A DNA stretch of 43,447 nt from an uncultured Prevotellaceae bacterium (GTDB lineage: Bacteria; Bacteroidota; Bacteroidia; Bacteroidales; Bacteroidaceae): the NCBI GenBank assembly GCA_900316685.1, contig ONDS01000020.1, positions 1-43,447 on the forward strand, read 5' to 3'. The stretch's first letter is position 1. Each line of letters starts with the position of its first letter. A model generated the notes under the pieces. The model was not told the origin of the DNA. It did no database searches and saw only the letters and a program-made list of their open reading frames with translations. Made by a program: the position numbers and the translations under genes. This document shows positions 24,818 through 33,478 of this stretch, piece by piece.

Positions 24818-25514
24818 TGTCCTCGCTAAGGTCCATTTGGTTGTACTCCTTGGTCACATCCGTCATGGTCTTGTCCTTGCAACGGTATACTGTGCCGGGA
24901 AACTCATCCAAAAGGGGAATATTATGGGTGGTCATCACTATGGTGGTGCCAGTTTTCTGGATATCGGTCAGCAAACTCACAATGTGGCGGGCGGTCTCGG
25001 GATCGAGATTGCCTGTGGGCTCGTCGGCGATGATGATCTTGGGATGGTTCAGTAGGGCACGGGCTATGGCTATGCGCTGCTGCTCGCCGCCAGACAACTC
25101 ATGGGGCATCTTGTCGCGCTTGTCCAACATGCCTACGGCTTCCAACACTTCGTCGATACGGGCATCACGCTCCGACTTGTCGTCCCATCCGGTGGCCTTC
25201 AGCACAAAACGCATGTTGCGGTAAACGCTACGGTCGTGGAGCAACTGGAAATCCTGGAAAATCACTCCCATCTCTTTACGCAGGGAGGGAATGTCGCGCC
25301 TGCGGATGGTGCAAACGTCGCGGCCCAACACTTCAGACTTCTCTGCCGATTCGATGTCCAACTCACAATAAAGGGTCTTCAACAACGAACTCTTGCCGGA
25401 ACCTACCTTGCCGATGATATAGACGAACTCTCCCTCGTCAACTTGGAAATCGATGTCCTTCAAGACAAGGAAATCTTCTTGGTAGATGCTTACTTTCTGA
25501 TAGTCGATTAACAT
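24807..25514 (-). CDS. ftsE: FtsE-like ABC transporter ATP-binding protein
   Basis: A 235-residue ABC ATPase most like FtsE, which with the membrane protein FtsX controls peptidoglycan hydrolases at the division site. It has Walker [11 protein letters not shown] (about 36-45), the Q-loop in [10 protein letters not shown], signature [19 protein letters not shown], Walker [13 protein letters not shown] and the switch MTTHN. No ftsX lies beside it. In Bacteroidetes the two genes are often apart, but another MacB/LolD-like role cannot be excluded. It follows hisIE by 55 bases with no clear promoter. Confidence 0.85.
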   Translation of the reverse strand: MLIDYQKVSIYQEDFLVLKDIDFQVDEGEFVYIIGKVGSGKSSLLKTLYCELDIESAEKSEVLGRDVCTIRRRDIPSLRKEMGVIFQDFQLLHDRSVYRNMRFVLKATGWDDKSERDARIDEVLEAVGMLDKRDKMPHELSGGEQQRIAIARALLNHPKIIIADEPTGNLDPETARHIVSLLTDIQKTGTTIVMTTHNIPLLDEFPGTVYRCKDKTMTDVTKEYNQMDLSEDSEG

Positions 25515-25569
25515 GGCTTTTCTCGTTTTTGGATTCTTCTCGATTTAGGTAATCTTCATAGTCGGGGCA

Positions 25570-26184
25570 TCAGTGTTTGTGCCACTTCGGATCGTGACGG
25601 GTCACCAACTCCGCGGCCAGGTCTTCTATACGCAACCCCTTGCTCGACAGGAGAACAATGAGATGATAGAGAAAATCCGAGCCTTCGTAAATCATACGCT
25701 CGTTGGTGCCGTTGGTGGCCTCAATCACCAATTCCAGGGCTTCTTCGCCTACCTTCTGGGCCATACGGTTCAAACCATCGCGAAACAGACTGGTGGTATA
25801 GCTGCCTTCGGGCATCTCTTCACGACGCTTGTCAATGAAATCCTGCAATTCGGACAGGAACAGCAAGGGCGACTTCTCATTGCGCTCGCCCCAACAGGTG
25901 TCGGTGCCTAAATGGCAGGTGGGACCATCAGGGCGGGCTTTCACCAATAAGGTGTCGTGGTCGCAATCCTCACTCATACTCACTAAGTGGAGGTAATTGC
26001 CCGAGGTCTCTCCCTTGGTCCACAACTGTTGGCGACTGCGACTGAAAAACGTGACGAGACCGCTGCTGAGGGTCTTGTCCAACGCTTCCTGGTTCATGTA
26101 GCCCAGCATCAACACGTTCTTCGTGTCGGCATCTTGAACGATGGCTGGAACCAATCCGCCCATTTTCTCAAAATCAATGCTCAT
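25570..26184 (-). CDS. hisIE: Bifunctional phosphoribosyl-AMP cyclohydrolase / phosphoribosyl-ATP pyrophosphatase
   Basis: This enzyme performs steps two and three of histidine synthesis. The HisI part (about 1-105) has MLGYMNQEALDKTL, SRSRQQLWTKGETSGN and CDHDTLLVKARPDGPTCHLG, with the zinc-binding Cys and Asp residues. The HisE part (about 108-204) has SYTTSLFRDGLNRMAQKVGE, EALELVIEA and the helical SDFLYHLIVLLSSKGL. The fusion is the same as in enterobacteria. It lies after hisF across a ten-unit heptamer array and a short AT-rich leader, and is the last his gene of the cluster. Confidence 0.97.
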   Translation of the reverse strand: MSIDFEKMGGLVPAIVQDADTKNVLMLGYMNQEALDKTLSSGLVTFFSRSRQQLWTKGETSGNYLHLVSMSEDCDHDTLLVKARPDGPTCHLGTDTCWGERNEKSPLLFLSELQDFIDKRREEMPEGSYTTSLFRDGLNRMAQKVGEEALELVIEATNGTNERMIYEGSDFLYHLIVLLSSKGLRIEDLAAELVTRHDPKWHKH

Positions 26185-26221
26185 ATTCCTACTATCTTTC
26201 TTTATTACTTATTCTTAATTA

Positions 26222-26291
26222 CTCACCTCTCACTTCTCACTTCTCACTTCTCACCCCTCACTTCTCACCTCTCACCTCTCACCCCTCACCT
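26222..26291 (-). repeat. Ten-unit heptamer array between hisF and hisIE
   Basis: Ten plus-strand units of CTCACNN (CTCACCT, CTCACTT or CTCACCC). On the coding strand every unit contains GTGAG and so TGA. hisF ends in TAA three bases before the array. Confidence 0.95.
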
Positions 26292-26293
26292 CT

Positions 26294-27052
26294 TTATAGT
26301 CTTACTGCTATACCTTCGGTGCGAAGGTAATGTTTCAGATCCATCAAATCAATCTCCCCGAAATGGAACACGCTGGCGGCTAAGGCGGCGTCGGCCTTGC
26401 CCTCGGTGAACACATCACGGAAATGTTCCTTCTGACCGGCACCTCCACTGGCAATGATGGGGATGGGGAGGGCGTCGCTCAGCATAGCCAACGCTTCGTT
26501 GGCGTAGCCTCCTTTCACTCCGTCGTGGTTCATGCTGGTGAACAAGATCTCTCCGGCACCTCGGTCTGCCACTTCCTTGGCCCAGTCCATCAACGTGCGC
26601 TCAACGCGTATCCGGCCGCCGTTCACGTAACAATGCCAACCATCGGCGTCTAAACGGGCATCAATGGCGCATACACAGACCTGAGAACCGTATCGGCTGG
26701 CTATCTCGTCTATCAGCGCCGGACGACGGAGGGCAGCGCTGTTCACACTCACCTTGTCGGCTCCGGCATACAATAGACGGTCGACATCGCTCAACTCGTT
26801 GATGCCGCCGCCAACGGTGAAGGGGATGTTCACTTCCAAGGCCACACGGCTCACCAGTTCGGTGAAGGTCTTTCGGCCTTCATGCGATGCGGTGATGTCA
26901 AGGTAGACCAATTCATCGGCACCACATTCACTATACACCTTGCCCATCTCTACAGGATCACCGGCTTCGCGCAATTCAACGAAGTTGATGCCCTTCACGG
27001 TCTTGCCGTCTTTGACATCCAGACAGGGGATGATTCGCTTGGCTAATCCCAT
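26294..27052 (-). CDS. hisF: Imidazole glycerol phosphate synthase cyclase subunit
   Basis: HisF uses ammonia delivered by HisH to turn PRFAR into imidazole glycerol phosphate and AICAR. The 252-residue (beta/alpha)8 barrel begins [19 protein letters not shown], with the catalytic Asp of the first strand. It also has [20 protein letters not shown], the second catalytic Asp in [12 protein letters not shown], and [12 protein letters not shown] and [13 protein letters not shown] phosphate loops. Its start overlaps the hisA end by 10 bases, so hisH-hisA-hisF are probably translated together. Confidence 0.98.
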   Translation of the reverse strand: MGLAKRIIPCLDVKDGKTVKGINFVELREAGDPVEMGKVYSECGADELVYLDITASHEGRKTFTELVSRVALEVNIPFTVGGGINELSDVDRLLYAGADKVSVNSAALRRPALIDEIASRYGSQVCVCAIDARLDADGWHCYVNGGRIRVERTLMDWAKEVADRGAGEILFTSMNHDGVKGGYANEALAMLSDALPIPIIASGGAGQKEHFRDVFTEGKADAALAASVFHFGEIDLMDLKHYLRTEGIAVRL

Positions 27053-27765
27053 ACGCTTGTCAGTTGGGTTAAATCTATCTTGCCTTCATAATAGGCTTTG
27101 CCGAAAACCACTGAGGGTATGCCGGCTTCTTCCAGGGCTAATATGTCGGCGGCACTCGACACACCTCCACTGGCTATCAGATGGAGGGTGGGGTAATGCT
27201 GCATGATCTCTTTGTACAGGGGGATGGAGGGCCCGTTCAACATGCCGTCGCGCGAGATGTCGGTACACAACACATGCTTCACACCTTCCTTGATATAACG
27301 GCCCAGAAAGGGAATGAGTTCTTCACCACTGGATTCTTGCCAGCCATTGATGGATATCTTCCCGGCTCGCACGTCGGCACCCAGGATGATACGGTCGGCT
27401 CCATAGGTGTGCAACCAGTCTAAAAACTGGTCGGGCTTCGTGACAGCCACCGAACCGATTGTCACCAGCGAGGCTCCATTGGTAAAGGCTTCCTCCAAGT
27501 CCGACTGACTCTTGATGCCACCGCCGAAGTCTACGCATAGGTGGGTGTTCTGGGTGATGCCGCGCAAGACGTGGCCGTTGACGATATGGTGCGACTTGGC
27601 TCCATCAAGGTCGACGATGTGAAGACGTCGGAAACCAAGGCGCTCGAACTCCTCGGCCATGGCTACGGGGTCTTCGTTGTATACGGTCTTTGTGGCGTAG
27701 TCTCCAAGGGTCAACCTCACGCACTTGCCGTCTATCAGGTCTATGGCGGGTATCAATTCTATCAT
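27043..27765 (-). CDS. hisA: ProFAR isomerase
   Basis: HisA isomerises ProFAR to PRFAR by an Amadori rearrangement in histidine synthesis. The 240-residue barrel has [18 protein letters not shown] (catalytic Asp near residue 9), [27 protein letters not shown], the second acid in [13 protein letters not shown], and [13 protein letters not shown]. It overlaps hisH by 4 bases upstream and hisF by 10 bases downstream. Normal length, no anomaly. Confidence 0.97.
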   Translation of the reverse strand: MIELIPAIDLIDGKCVRLTLGDYATKTVYNEDPVAMAEEFERLGFRRLHIVDLDGAKSHHIVNGHVLRGITQNTHLCVDFGGGIKSQSDLEEAFTNGASLVTIGSVAVTKPDQFLDWLHTYGADRIILGADVRAGKISINGWQESSGEELIPFLGRYIKEGVKHVLCTDISRDGMLNGPSIPLYKEIMQHYPTLHLIASGGVSSAADILALEEAGIPSVVFGKAYYEGKIDLTQLTSVWD

Positions 27766-28382
27766 ATCTCAATGCTTTTGGAGGATTCTCGGGCTATGTC
27801 GAGGAAATTGCGTAGAATGAGCTCACCTACACGGCCGCTCTTCTCGGGATGGAATTGGGTGGCGAAGAAATTGTCTTTCTGCAGCGAGGCACTGTAAGGG
27901 TGGATATAGTCGGCCTCGGCGGCTGTCCACTCGCATACAGGCACGTAATAGCTGTGAACGAAATATACGTAGGGGTCGGCTGGCAATGCCTTGAAAAGGG
28001 GCGAACGCATACCCGACAATTTGTTCCAACCCATAGAGGGTATCTTGTCGCTATGGCTCTTGGGCACAAACCGCCTGACATCCACATCGAACACGCCCAG
28101 ACAGGGGGTGTCGCCTTCTTCACTGTGCCGGCAGAGCAGTTGCTGGCCTATACAGATACCTAACACGGGTTGCCGCAACGAACGGATAAGCTCGTCCAAA
28201 CCGTGGGCGTGCAGGTATTCCATGGCTCCGAAGGCCTCGCCCTGGCCGGGAAAAACCACACCGTCGGCTCGGCGCAACAATTCAGGGGAGTCGGTCAAAC
28301 AGGGCTCCACTCCTAAACGGCGAAAGGCGTTCAGCACCGAACGCACATTGCCGGCATTGTATTTTACTACGGCTATCTCCAT
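27762..28382 (-). CDS. hisH: Imidazole glycerol phosphate synthase glutaminase subunit
   Basis: HisH hydrolyses glutamine and channels ammonia to HisF. The 206-residue class I amidotransferase has VVKYNAGNVRSVLNAF, FPGQGEAFGAMEYL, the nucleophile cysteine in VLGICIGQQLL (about residue 77), and the His-Glu pair in ATQFHPEKSGRVGELIL. It starts four bases after purU and overlaps hisA by four. The other his genes (G, D, C, B) are not in the window. Confidence 0.97.
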   Translation of the reverse strand: MEIAVVKYNAGNVRSVLNAFRRLGVEPCLTDSPELLRRADGVVFPGQGEAFGAMEYLHAHGLDELIRSLRQPVLGICIGQQLLCRHSEEGDTPCLGVFDVDVRRFVPKSHSDKIPSMGWNKLSGMRSPLFKALPADPYVYFVHSYYVPVCEWTAAEADYIHPYSASLQKDNFFATQFHPEKSGRVGELILRNFLDIARESSKSIEI

Positions 28383-28386
28383 CGCT

Positions 28387-29259
28387 TCAGTTGAATATCA
28401 CCGTCTTGTTGTTGTAGGTGAGTATCTTGCGCTCTATATGCTTCGTCACGGCACGCGACAATACGATCTTTTCCAAGTCGCGACCCTTCAGCACCAGACT
28501 CTCAGGAGTGTCCTTGTGGGTGATGCGTACCACGTCTTGCTCGATAATCGGGCCGGCATCCAACTCCGAGGTCACGTAATGACTGGTGGCTCCTACAATC
28601 TTCACACCTCTTTCCCATGCCTGATGATAAGGGCGGGCCCCAATGAAGGCGGGAAGGAAGGAATGGTGGATGTTGATGATGTGGTGGGGATATTGGGCCA
28701 CCAGGTCGTCGCTGATAATCTGCATGTAACGGGCCAACACGATGAAGGTGACCTTGTTCTCACGCAAAAGGGCCAACTCGGCGGCTTCCACCTCGGCCTT
28801 GTTCGAATGGTCTTTGTTGATGGACCACACATGGAAGGGAATGCCGAACTGGTCGCCGATGAAACGCAGATCCTCGTGGTTGCTCACTATACACGGTATT
28901 TCCACAGCCCACTCTCCGCTGCGGTAACGGGCCAGCAAATCGTACAGGCAGTGACTCATCTTACTCACAAAAATGGCCATCCGGGGCTTCACGTCGTTGA
29001 AATACAGATTGAAGGTCATGTCGAAACGTTTAGAGTACAGCATCCTGATGTACTCCTCAATCTTTTCGCGGGGGATCAGAAAACCTGATAATTCCCATTC
29101 TATGCGCATGAAAAAAACACCGCCCTGACGGTCCACATGCTGGTCAAGATAAACAATATTACCCATATTGTCAGTGATGAACTTCGTAATCTCACTGATG
29201 ATGCCTTGACGGTCCGGACAATGCAATAGCAAAATGGCCGTTGGGTTGGTTGCTGTCAT
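28387..29259 (-). CDS. purU: Formyltetrahydrofolate deformylase
   Basis: PurU hydrolyses 10-formyl-THF to formate and THF, balancing one-carbon pools for purine synthesis. An N-terminal ACT domain (AILLLHCPDRQGIISEITKF) precedes a formyltransferase-like domain with NIHHSFLPAFIGARPYHQA and GATSHYVTSELDAGPIIEQD, holding the catalytic Asn, His and Asp. I start at ATG 29257-29259 (MTATNPTAILLL, 290 residues). The frame opens at 29334, but that lies at the predicted transcription start. It heads the run into the his genes. AICAR released by HisF links the two pathways. Confidence 0.95.
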   Translation of the reverse strand: MTATNPTAILLLHCPDRQGIISEITKFITDNMGNIVYLDQHVDRQGGVFFMRIEWELSGFLIPREKIEEYIRMLYSKRFDMTFNLYFNDVKPRMAIFVSKMSHCLYDLLARYRSGEWAVEIPCIVSNHEDLRFIGDQFGIPFHVWSINKDHSNKAEVEAAELALLRENKVTFIVLARYMQIISDDLVAQYPHHIINIHHSFLPAFIGARPYHQAWERGVKIVGATSHYVTSELDAGPIIEQDVVRITHKDTPESLVLKGRDLEKIVLSRAVTKHIERKILTYNNKTVIFN

Positions 29260-29338
29260 TCTATGATTGTTTTTTATATCTTTTCGATTGATGGTTGTTA
29301 CTGACTCCTCCTTTCTAACTTTTTCCTCTTTCAAACTG

Positions 29339-29346
29339 CAAAGGTA
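29339..29346 (-). promoter_or_regulatory. -7 box of the purU-his promoter
   Basis: TACCTTTG on the minus strand, followed by CAG. Transcription would start near 29334, leaving a leader of about 75 bases before the chosen purU ATG and ruling out the longer purU frame. Confidence 0.65.
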
Positions 29347-29547
29347 AGCATTTTCCGAGGATTTATGTTATAAATCAACTCCAAATTTCCATTTTATTAC
29401 TCTTTGTGCATACTTTTGTGCTATTTATACACTTATGCTGATGTATTTATGGCGCCCATCGAGTTTGTAAATTTTGTTTCTTGACCGCCCCAGAAGGGCA
29501 AAAAACGACTTTTTTTCTTTTTTTTTATAGAATATAGACCTAAAAAC
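29347..29547. other. AT-rich divergent intergenic region between purU and the AraC-like gene
   Basis: About 200 bases with no convincing gene. It holds a secondary plus-strand TACTTTTG box (29411-29418) and a small GCCC/GGGC hairpin near 29488-29500 followed by A- and T-runs. I assign no function. The main plus-strand promoter follows at 29548-29578. Confidence 0.5.
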
Positions 29548-29578
29548 TTGGATAATTCGTAAAAAAAAACTATCTTTG
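29548..29578 (+). promoter_or_regulatory. Promoter of the AraC-like / peptidase M49 / AlkD operon
   Basis: TTG (29548-29550), a 20-base spacer and TATCTTTG (29571-29578) form a good Bacteroidetes promoter. The leader to the chosen ATG at 29813 would be about 230 bases. That is unusually long and could hold regulatory structure or a short upstream frame. Confidence 0.75.
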
Positions 29579-29812
29579 CGGAAACAAACGATAAACTTGT
29601 TCAAGTTTCATCGTTATGAAGATATAAAGAGGATATAGGGAGATGGTCACTTTTAAGTGATAAAGATAAAGCGCAATACCTTGACATATACTATGAAAAT
29701 GGGGTCAGAGCTATTGTCTTCATTTCTTTTCTTCTTTACTCCTCCACTTCTCCTCTCCAGACTGCTGGAGTATGCTGTAGTTGATAACTTATTATTTCAT
29801 CTATTTAAAGAT

Positions 29813-30289
29813 ATGGCTAAGTATAATATTACTGAGAAGAAAGAAAAAGAAGCTGCTTACAGAAGCCTTGTAAGTCCTAAATTCATGGATGAACTTAAAG
29901 AAAAAATCCTTAACATCATTCTAATTCAAAAGAAATACAAGGACAAGAATTATTCGGCAAAGCAGTTGGCGGAAGACCTGGGCACGAACACCAGGTATAT
30001 CTCTGCTGTGGTCAATGTGAGATTTCACATGAACTACACCACGTTCGTCAATAAATATAGGATAGAAGAAGCCATGAACCTGCTCGTGGATAAAAGATAC
30101 CAGGAACTCAACATGGAGGATATCAGCGATATGGTAGGCTTCTCCAACAGGCAATCGTTCTACGCCTCATTCTATAAATTCAATGGGATGACCCCGCGAG
30201 AGTATAAGATGAATCATCTTGCACAGCATCCCGCCATGAAGGAGAACAAGAAAAAAATACGTACAAAACCAGATACAAACAAAGAATAG
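29813..30289 (+). CDS. AraC-type helix-turn-helix regulator
   Basis: A small DNA-binding protein of 158 residues from ATG 29813 (MAKYNITEKKEKEAAYRSLV). The frame is open from 29657, but the extra 52 residues (poorly conserved in look, with LLSSFLFFFTPPLLLSRLL) may not be translated. The C-terminal two-thirds is an AraC/XylS domain: YSAKQLAEDLGTNTRYISAV and MEDISDMVGFSNRQSFYASF, ending GMTPREYKM. There is no sensor domain, only a short basic N-terminal helix. It lies five bases before the M49 peptidase gene, so it may regulate its own operon. Confidence 0.85.
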   Translation: MAKYNITEKKEKEAAYRSLVSPKFMDELKEKILNIILIQKKYKDKNYSAKQLAEDLGTNTRYISAVVNVRFHMNYTTFVNKYRIEEAMNLLVDKRYQELNMEDISDMVGFSNRQSFYASFYKFNGMTPREYKMNHLAQHPAMKENKKKIRTKPDTNKE

Positions 30290-30294
30290 CATTC

Positions 30295-32253
30295 ATGGAT
30301 ATTCAAGAACCAGCGTTCTCTTATGTCGACGAAAAGTTCGCCGACATTCAAATGCTTAGGTATAGACTCAATGGATTCGAACAGTTGAAACCTCGACAGA
30401 AAGTGTTCATCTATTACCTTGCGCAGGCTACACTCTACGGACGCGATATCACTTTCGACCAATATGGTAAGTACAACCTTAAAATCAGGAAAACACTTGA
30501 GGCGATATACCGTGTAGGAAAAGGAAACGATACTTCCGAACAATTCTGTCAACTCACCACTTACCTCAAGAGAATATGGTTCTCAAATGGCATCCACCAT
30601 CATTATGGGTGCTTGAAATTCATTCCTTCATTTTCACCGTGGTTCTTGCTGCAGTACATGGAAAAAGTGGATAAGAACAGTTTGCCACTGGAAAAAGGGC
30701 AGACTGTTCAGCAACTCTTCCATGAACTACAACCGGTCATCTTCGACCCTGATGTCATGACGAAACGTGTCAATAAGGAGGATGGGGTGGACCTCGTGAA
30801 AACGTCTGCCTGCAATTTCTATGATGATGTGTCGCAAGAGGAGGTGGAATGTTTCTACCAAAAGAAAAAAATACATGACACCGACCAACAACCTTCGTGG
30901 GGACTTAATTCCACGTTGGTGAAAGAGAATGGCGACCTCAAGGAATTGACATGGAAGGCTGATGGCAAATACGGCGAGGCTATCAAGAAAATCATCTTCT
31001 GGCTCAATAAGGCGGTCGAAGTGGCGGAAAATGAGAAACAAAAAACAGTTATAAGAAAATTGGTGCGTTTCTATGAGACGGGCGACTTGGCTCATTTCGA
31101 CGAATATTCCATCGAATGGCTTGAGGATAAGGAGAGCACCATCGATTTTATCAATGGCTTCATCGAGGTGTATGGCGACCCGCTCGGACTGAAAGGCACA
31201 TGGGAGGGCATCGTCGAATATGTGGACAAAGAGGCCACAAAACGAACAAGAATCATCAGCGAAAACGCACAGTGGTTTGAAGACCACTCGCCCGTCGACC
31301 CGCGCTTCAGAAAGGAAAAGGTCAAAGGGGTGTCGGCCAATGTCATCTGCGCGGCGATGCTCGGCGGTGAGGAATACCCTGCTTCCGCCATAGGCATCAA
31401 TCTGCCCAATGCTGAATGGATAAGGGAACAGTATGGAAGCAAAAGCGTCACCATCGGCAACTTGACCGAAGCGTATAACCATGCGGCAAAAGGTAGTGGA
31501 TTCCGCCAGGAGTTCGTCGACGACGAGCTGACGCTCTCCATGCTCGACCAGTATGATGACATCTGCGACGACCTACATACCGACCTGCACGAATGCCTCG
31601 GACATGGCAGCGGACAAATGCTTCCCGGCACGGATGCCGATGCTTTGAAAGCGTATGGGAATACCATCGAGGAGGCAAGGGCCGACCTCTTCGCCTTGTA
31701 TTATCTGGCGGATGGGAAAATGGTGCAACTCGGGCTCCTACCCAACAACGAGGCGTTCCATGCCCAGTATTACTCTTATATGCTCAATGGTTTGATGACT
31801 CAACTCACCCGTATCTCCAAAGGACACGACATCGAGGAGGCTCACATGCGCAATAGGGCGCTCATCGCTTATTGGGCGCTCCAGCATGGCGAAGGATGCG
31901 TAGAGATGGGCAAAAGAAATGGGAAAACGGTCGTCACTATACATGATTACCAAAAACTGAGGGCGTGCTTCGCCGAACTGCTCAAGGAAATACAACGTAT
32001 CAAGAGCGAAGGGGATTATCTCGCCGCACGCAACATGGTGGAGACTTATGCCGTGAAGGTCGATGCACAACTACATGACGAGGTGCTCCAACGATTCGAA
32101 AAACTCAACATCGCACCCTACAAGGGATTCATCAATCCCGTGCTCTCTCCCGTACTCAATGATTCGGGCGAAATTATCGATGTGAGGGTGGATTATTCTG
32201 AACCCTACGACGAACAAATGCTTAGATATTCTTCTCAATATGGCACACTCTGA
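30295..32253 (+). CDS. Dipeptidyl-peptidase III family metallopeptidase (M49)
   Basis: A 652-residue zinc peptidase that by family removes dipeptides from the N-terminus of oligopeptides. The diagnostic HECLGH motif lies at residues 432-437 and the second zinc motif EEARAD at 459-464. The 27-residue spacing is short, like Bacteroides DPP III and unlike the longer spacing in animals. No signal peptide is visible, so it is probably cytosolic and recycles peptides. Such proteins are sometimes mislabelled as dihydrofolate reductases. It lies between the AraC-like regulator (5 bases) and the AlkD-like gene (overlapping by 14 bases). Confidence 0.93.
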   Translation: MDIQEPAFSYVDEKFADIQMLRYRLNGFEQLKPRQKVFIYYLAQATLYGRDITFDQYGKYNLKIRKTLEAIYRVGKGNDTSEQFCQLTTYLKRIWFSNGIHHHYGCLKFIPSFSPWFLLQYMEKVDKNSLPLEKGQTVQQLFHELQPVIFDPDVMTKRVNKEDGVDLVKTSACNFYDDVSQEEVECFYQKKKIHDTDQQPSWGLNSTLVKENGDLKELTWKADGKYGEAIKKIIFWLNKAVEVAENEKQKTVIRKLVRFYETGDLAHFDEYSIEWLEDKESTIDFINGFIEVYGDPLGLKGTWEGIVEYVDKEATKRTRIISENAQWFEDHSPVDPRFRKEKVKGVSANVICAAMLGGEEYPASAIGINLPNAEWIREQYGSKSVTIGNLTEAYNHAAKGSGFRQEFVDDELTLSMLDQYDDICDDLHTDLHECLGHGSGQMLPGTDADALKAYGNTIEEARADLFALYYLADGKMVQLGLLPNNEAFHAQYYSYMLNGLMTQLTRISKGHDIEEAHMRNRALIAYWALQHGEGCVEMGKRNGKTVVTIHDYQKLRACFAELLKEIQRIKSEGDYLAARNMVETYAVKVDAQLHDEVLQRFEKLNIAPYKGFINPVLSPVLNDSGEIIDVRVDYSEPYDEQMLRYSSQYGTL

Positions 32254-32875
32254 ACACCAGGACGTCATTCGCGAAAAGGCCAATGCCATACGTTGCGAAT
32301 TCAGGCTGCTCATGAATGGGGTGGCCTCGCAATCCATGAGGCAGAAGGGCTCATCCTATCACATCAACTGGGGGATTCAGCTGCCACAACTCAAGGAACT
32401 GGCGACGCAATATGAGAAAAACGGACAGTTGGCCATCATGCTATGGAAAGATGATGTGAGGGAATCGAAAATCATGGCCACCTTGCTTATGCCACACGAC
32501 GAGATGTTGCCGGATATGATGGAACAATGGATGCAACAGATAAGCAACATGGAAATGGTGGAGATGTCGGTCGTCAACTTGTTCCAATATGCTGATTCGG
32601 CGCCGTTTTTCGCATATAAGTGGATGGCGTCCGGCAATGAGTTGGAGCAATATGCGGGATTCCTGCTCATCGGACGCTTGTTCATGCAGCATAGGGAACC
32701 TAACGACAGAGGCATTCAGGAATTTCTCGACCAGGCTGCCGCCGCCATACTGTCCGACTACTTGCCGGTGAGGAAGGCTGCCTCAACCGCGGTGATGAAA
32801 TTCGCCGACTTGGGCGAGGAGTATGCCGACATCGCTCAGAAAGCCATGTCTTCCATGGGTATCCCACTTTTCTAG
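32240..32875 (+). CDS. AlkD-like DNA alkylation repair / HEAT-repeat protein
   Basis: A 211-residue all-helical protein resembling AlkD-type DNA glycosylases, which remove bulky or cationic alkyl adducts using HEAT-like repeats. WGIQLPQLKELATQYEKN, LWKDDVRESKIMATLLMP and the repeated helical pairs (about 60-200) fit the family. I could not verify the catalytic Trp/Asp residues without an alignment, so a non-enzymatic HEAT protein remains possible. It starts inside the last codons of the M49 peptidase gene (14-base overlap), indicating coupled translation, and ends the operon. Confidence 0.75.
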   Translation: MAHSEHQDVIREKANAIRCEFRLLMNGVASQSMRQKGSSYHINWGIQLPQLKELATQYEKNGQLAIMLWKDDVRESKIMATLLMPHDEMLPDMMEQWMQQISNMEMVEMSVVNLFQYADSAPFFAYKWMASGNELEQYAGFLLIGRLFMQHREPNDRGIQEFLDQAAAAILSDYLPVRKAASTAVMKFADLGEEYADIAQKAMSSMGIPLF

Positions 32876-32966
32876 TCTTCGCGCCCTCTTTACACCCCGT
32901 ACATCCCTTTTCTGCAATTTTAGACTTTTTTTACAAAACAACAGACGGTTTGTCATCTTTTAGTCG

Positions 32967-32974
32967 TATCTTTG
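32967..32974 (+). promoter_or_regulatory. -7 box of the fur-purA-hisS promoter
   Basis: TATCTTTG lies 19 bases before the fur-like ATG at 32994, leaving a short leader of about 15 bases. A TTG occurs upstream but at nonstandard spacing. Confidence 0.7.
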
Positions 32975-32993
32975 TGCGGTTTAGCAAACATAC

Positions 32994-33473
32994 ATGGAAG
33001 ATAGTGTAAAATCGAAGGCGGAAAAGATTCTTTCCGATTTCCTCGTGGAAAGCGGAAAGAGAAAAACACCCGAAAGATTCGCTATCCTCGACTCGGTGTA
33101 TTCCATGAAGGGACATTTCACCCTGGAAGAACTGAGTGAGGAACTGCAAAACAATAATTTCAGGGTGAGTAAGGCCACGCTATATAATACAATGAACCTC
33201 CTGCTTACGGTAAGGCTGGTGGTAAAACATCATATAGGCAATGTCACGAAATACGAAGCCACATATATCAATGGGTACCATTGCCATCAGATATGCACTA
33301 CCTGTGGCAAGGTGACTGAAGTCAATACCGCGGCTATTACCAATACGCTGCTGGCCCTGAAACTCAAACGATTCAGGCAAGAGGGATTCACACTCTATTT
33401 CTATGGCATGTGCAGCTCGTGCCAGACAAAATTGAAACGGAAAAAGGCAAAGAAAAACATCAAACTAAAATAA
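32994..33473 (+). CDS. Fur-family transcriptional regulator
   Basis: A 159-residue metal-dependent repressor of the Fur/PerR/Zur group. The N-terminal winged helix (about 15-85) contains TPERFAILDSVYSMKGHFTL and NNFRVSKATLYNTMNLLL. The C-terminal dimerisation domain has YHCHQICTTCGKVTEV and MCSSCQTKL, which give the two CxxC pairs of a structural zinc site. Which metal or signal it senses cannot be told. The Fur-purA-hisS order is a recurrent Bacteroidales neighbourhood. It ends six bases before purA and probably shares its transcript. Confidence 0.92.
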   Translation: MEDSVKSKAEKILSDFLVESGKRKTPERFAILDSVYSMKGHFTLEELSEELQNNNFRVSKATLYNTMNLLLTVRLVVKHHIGNVTKYEATYINGYHCHQICTTCGKVTEVNTAAITNTLLALKLKRFRQEGFTLYFYGMCSSCQTKLKRKKAKKNIKLK

Positions 33474-33478
33474 AAAAC

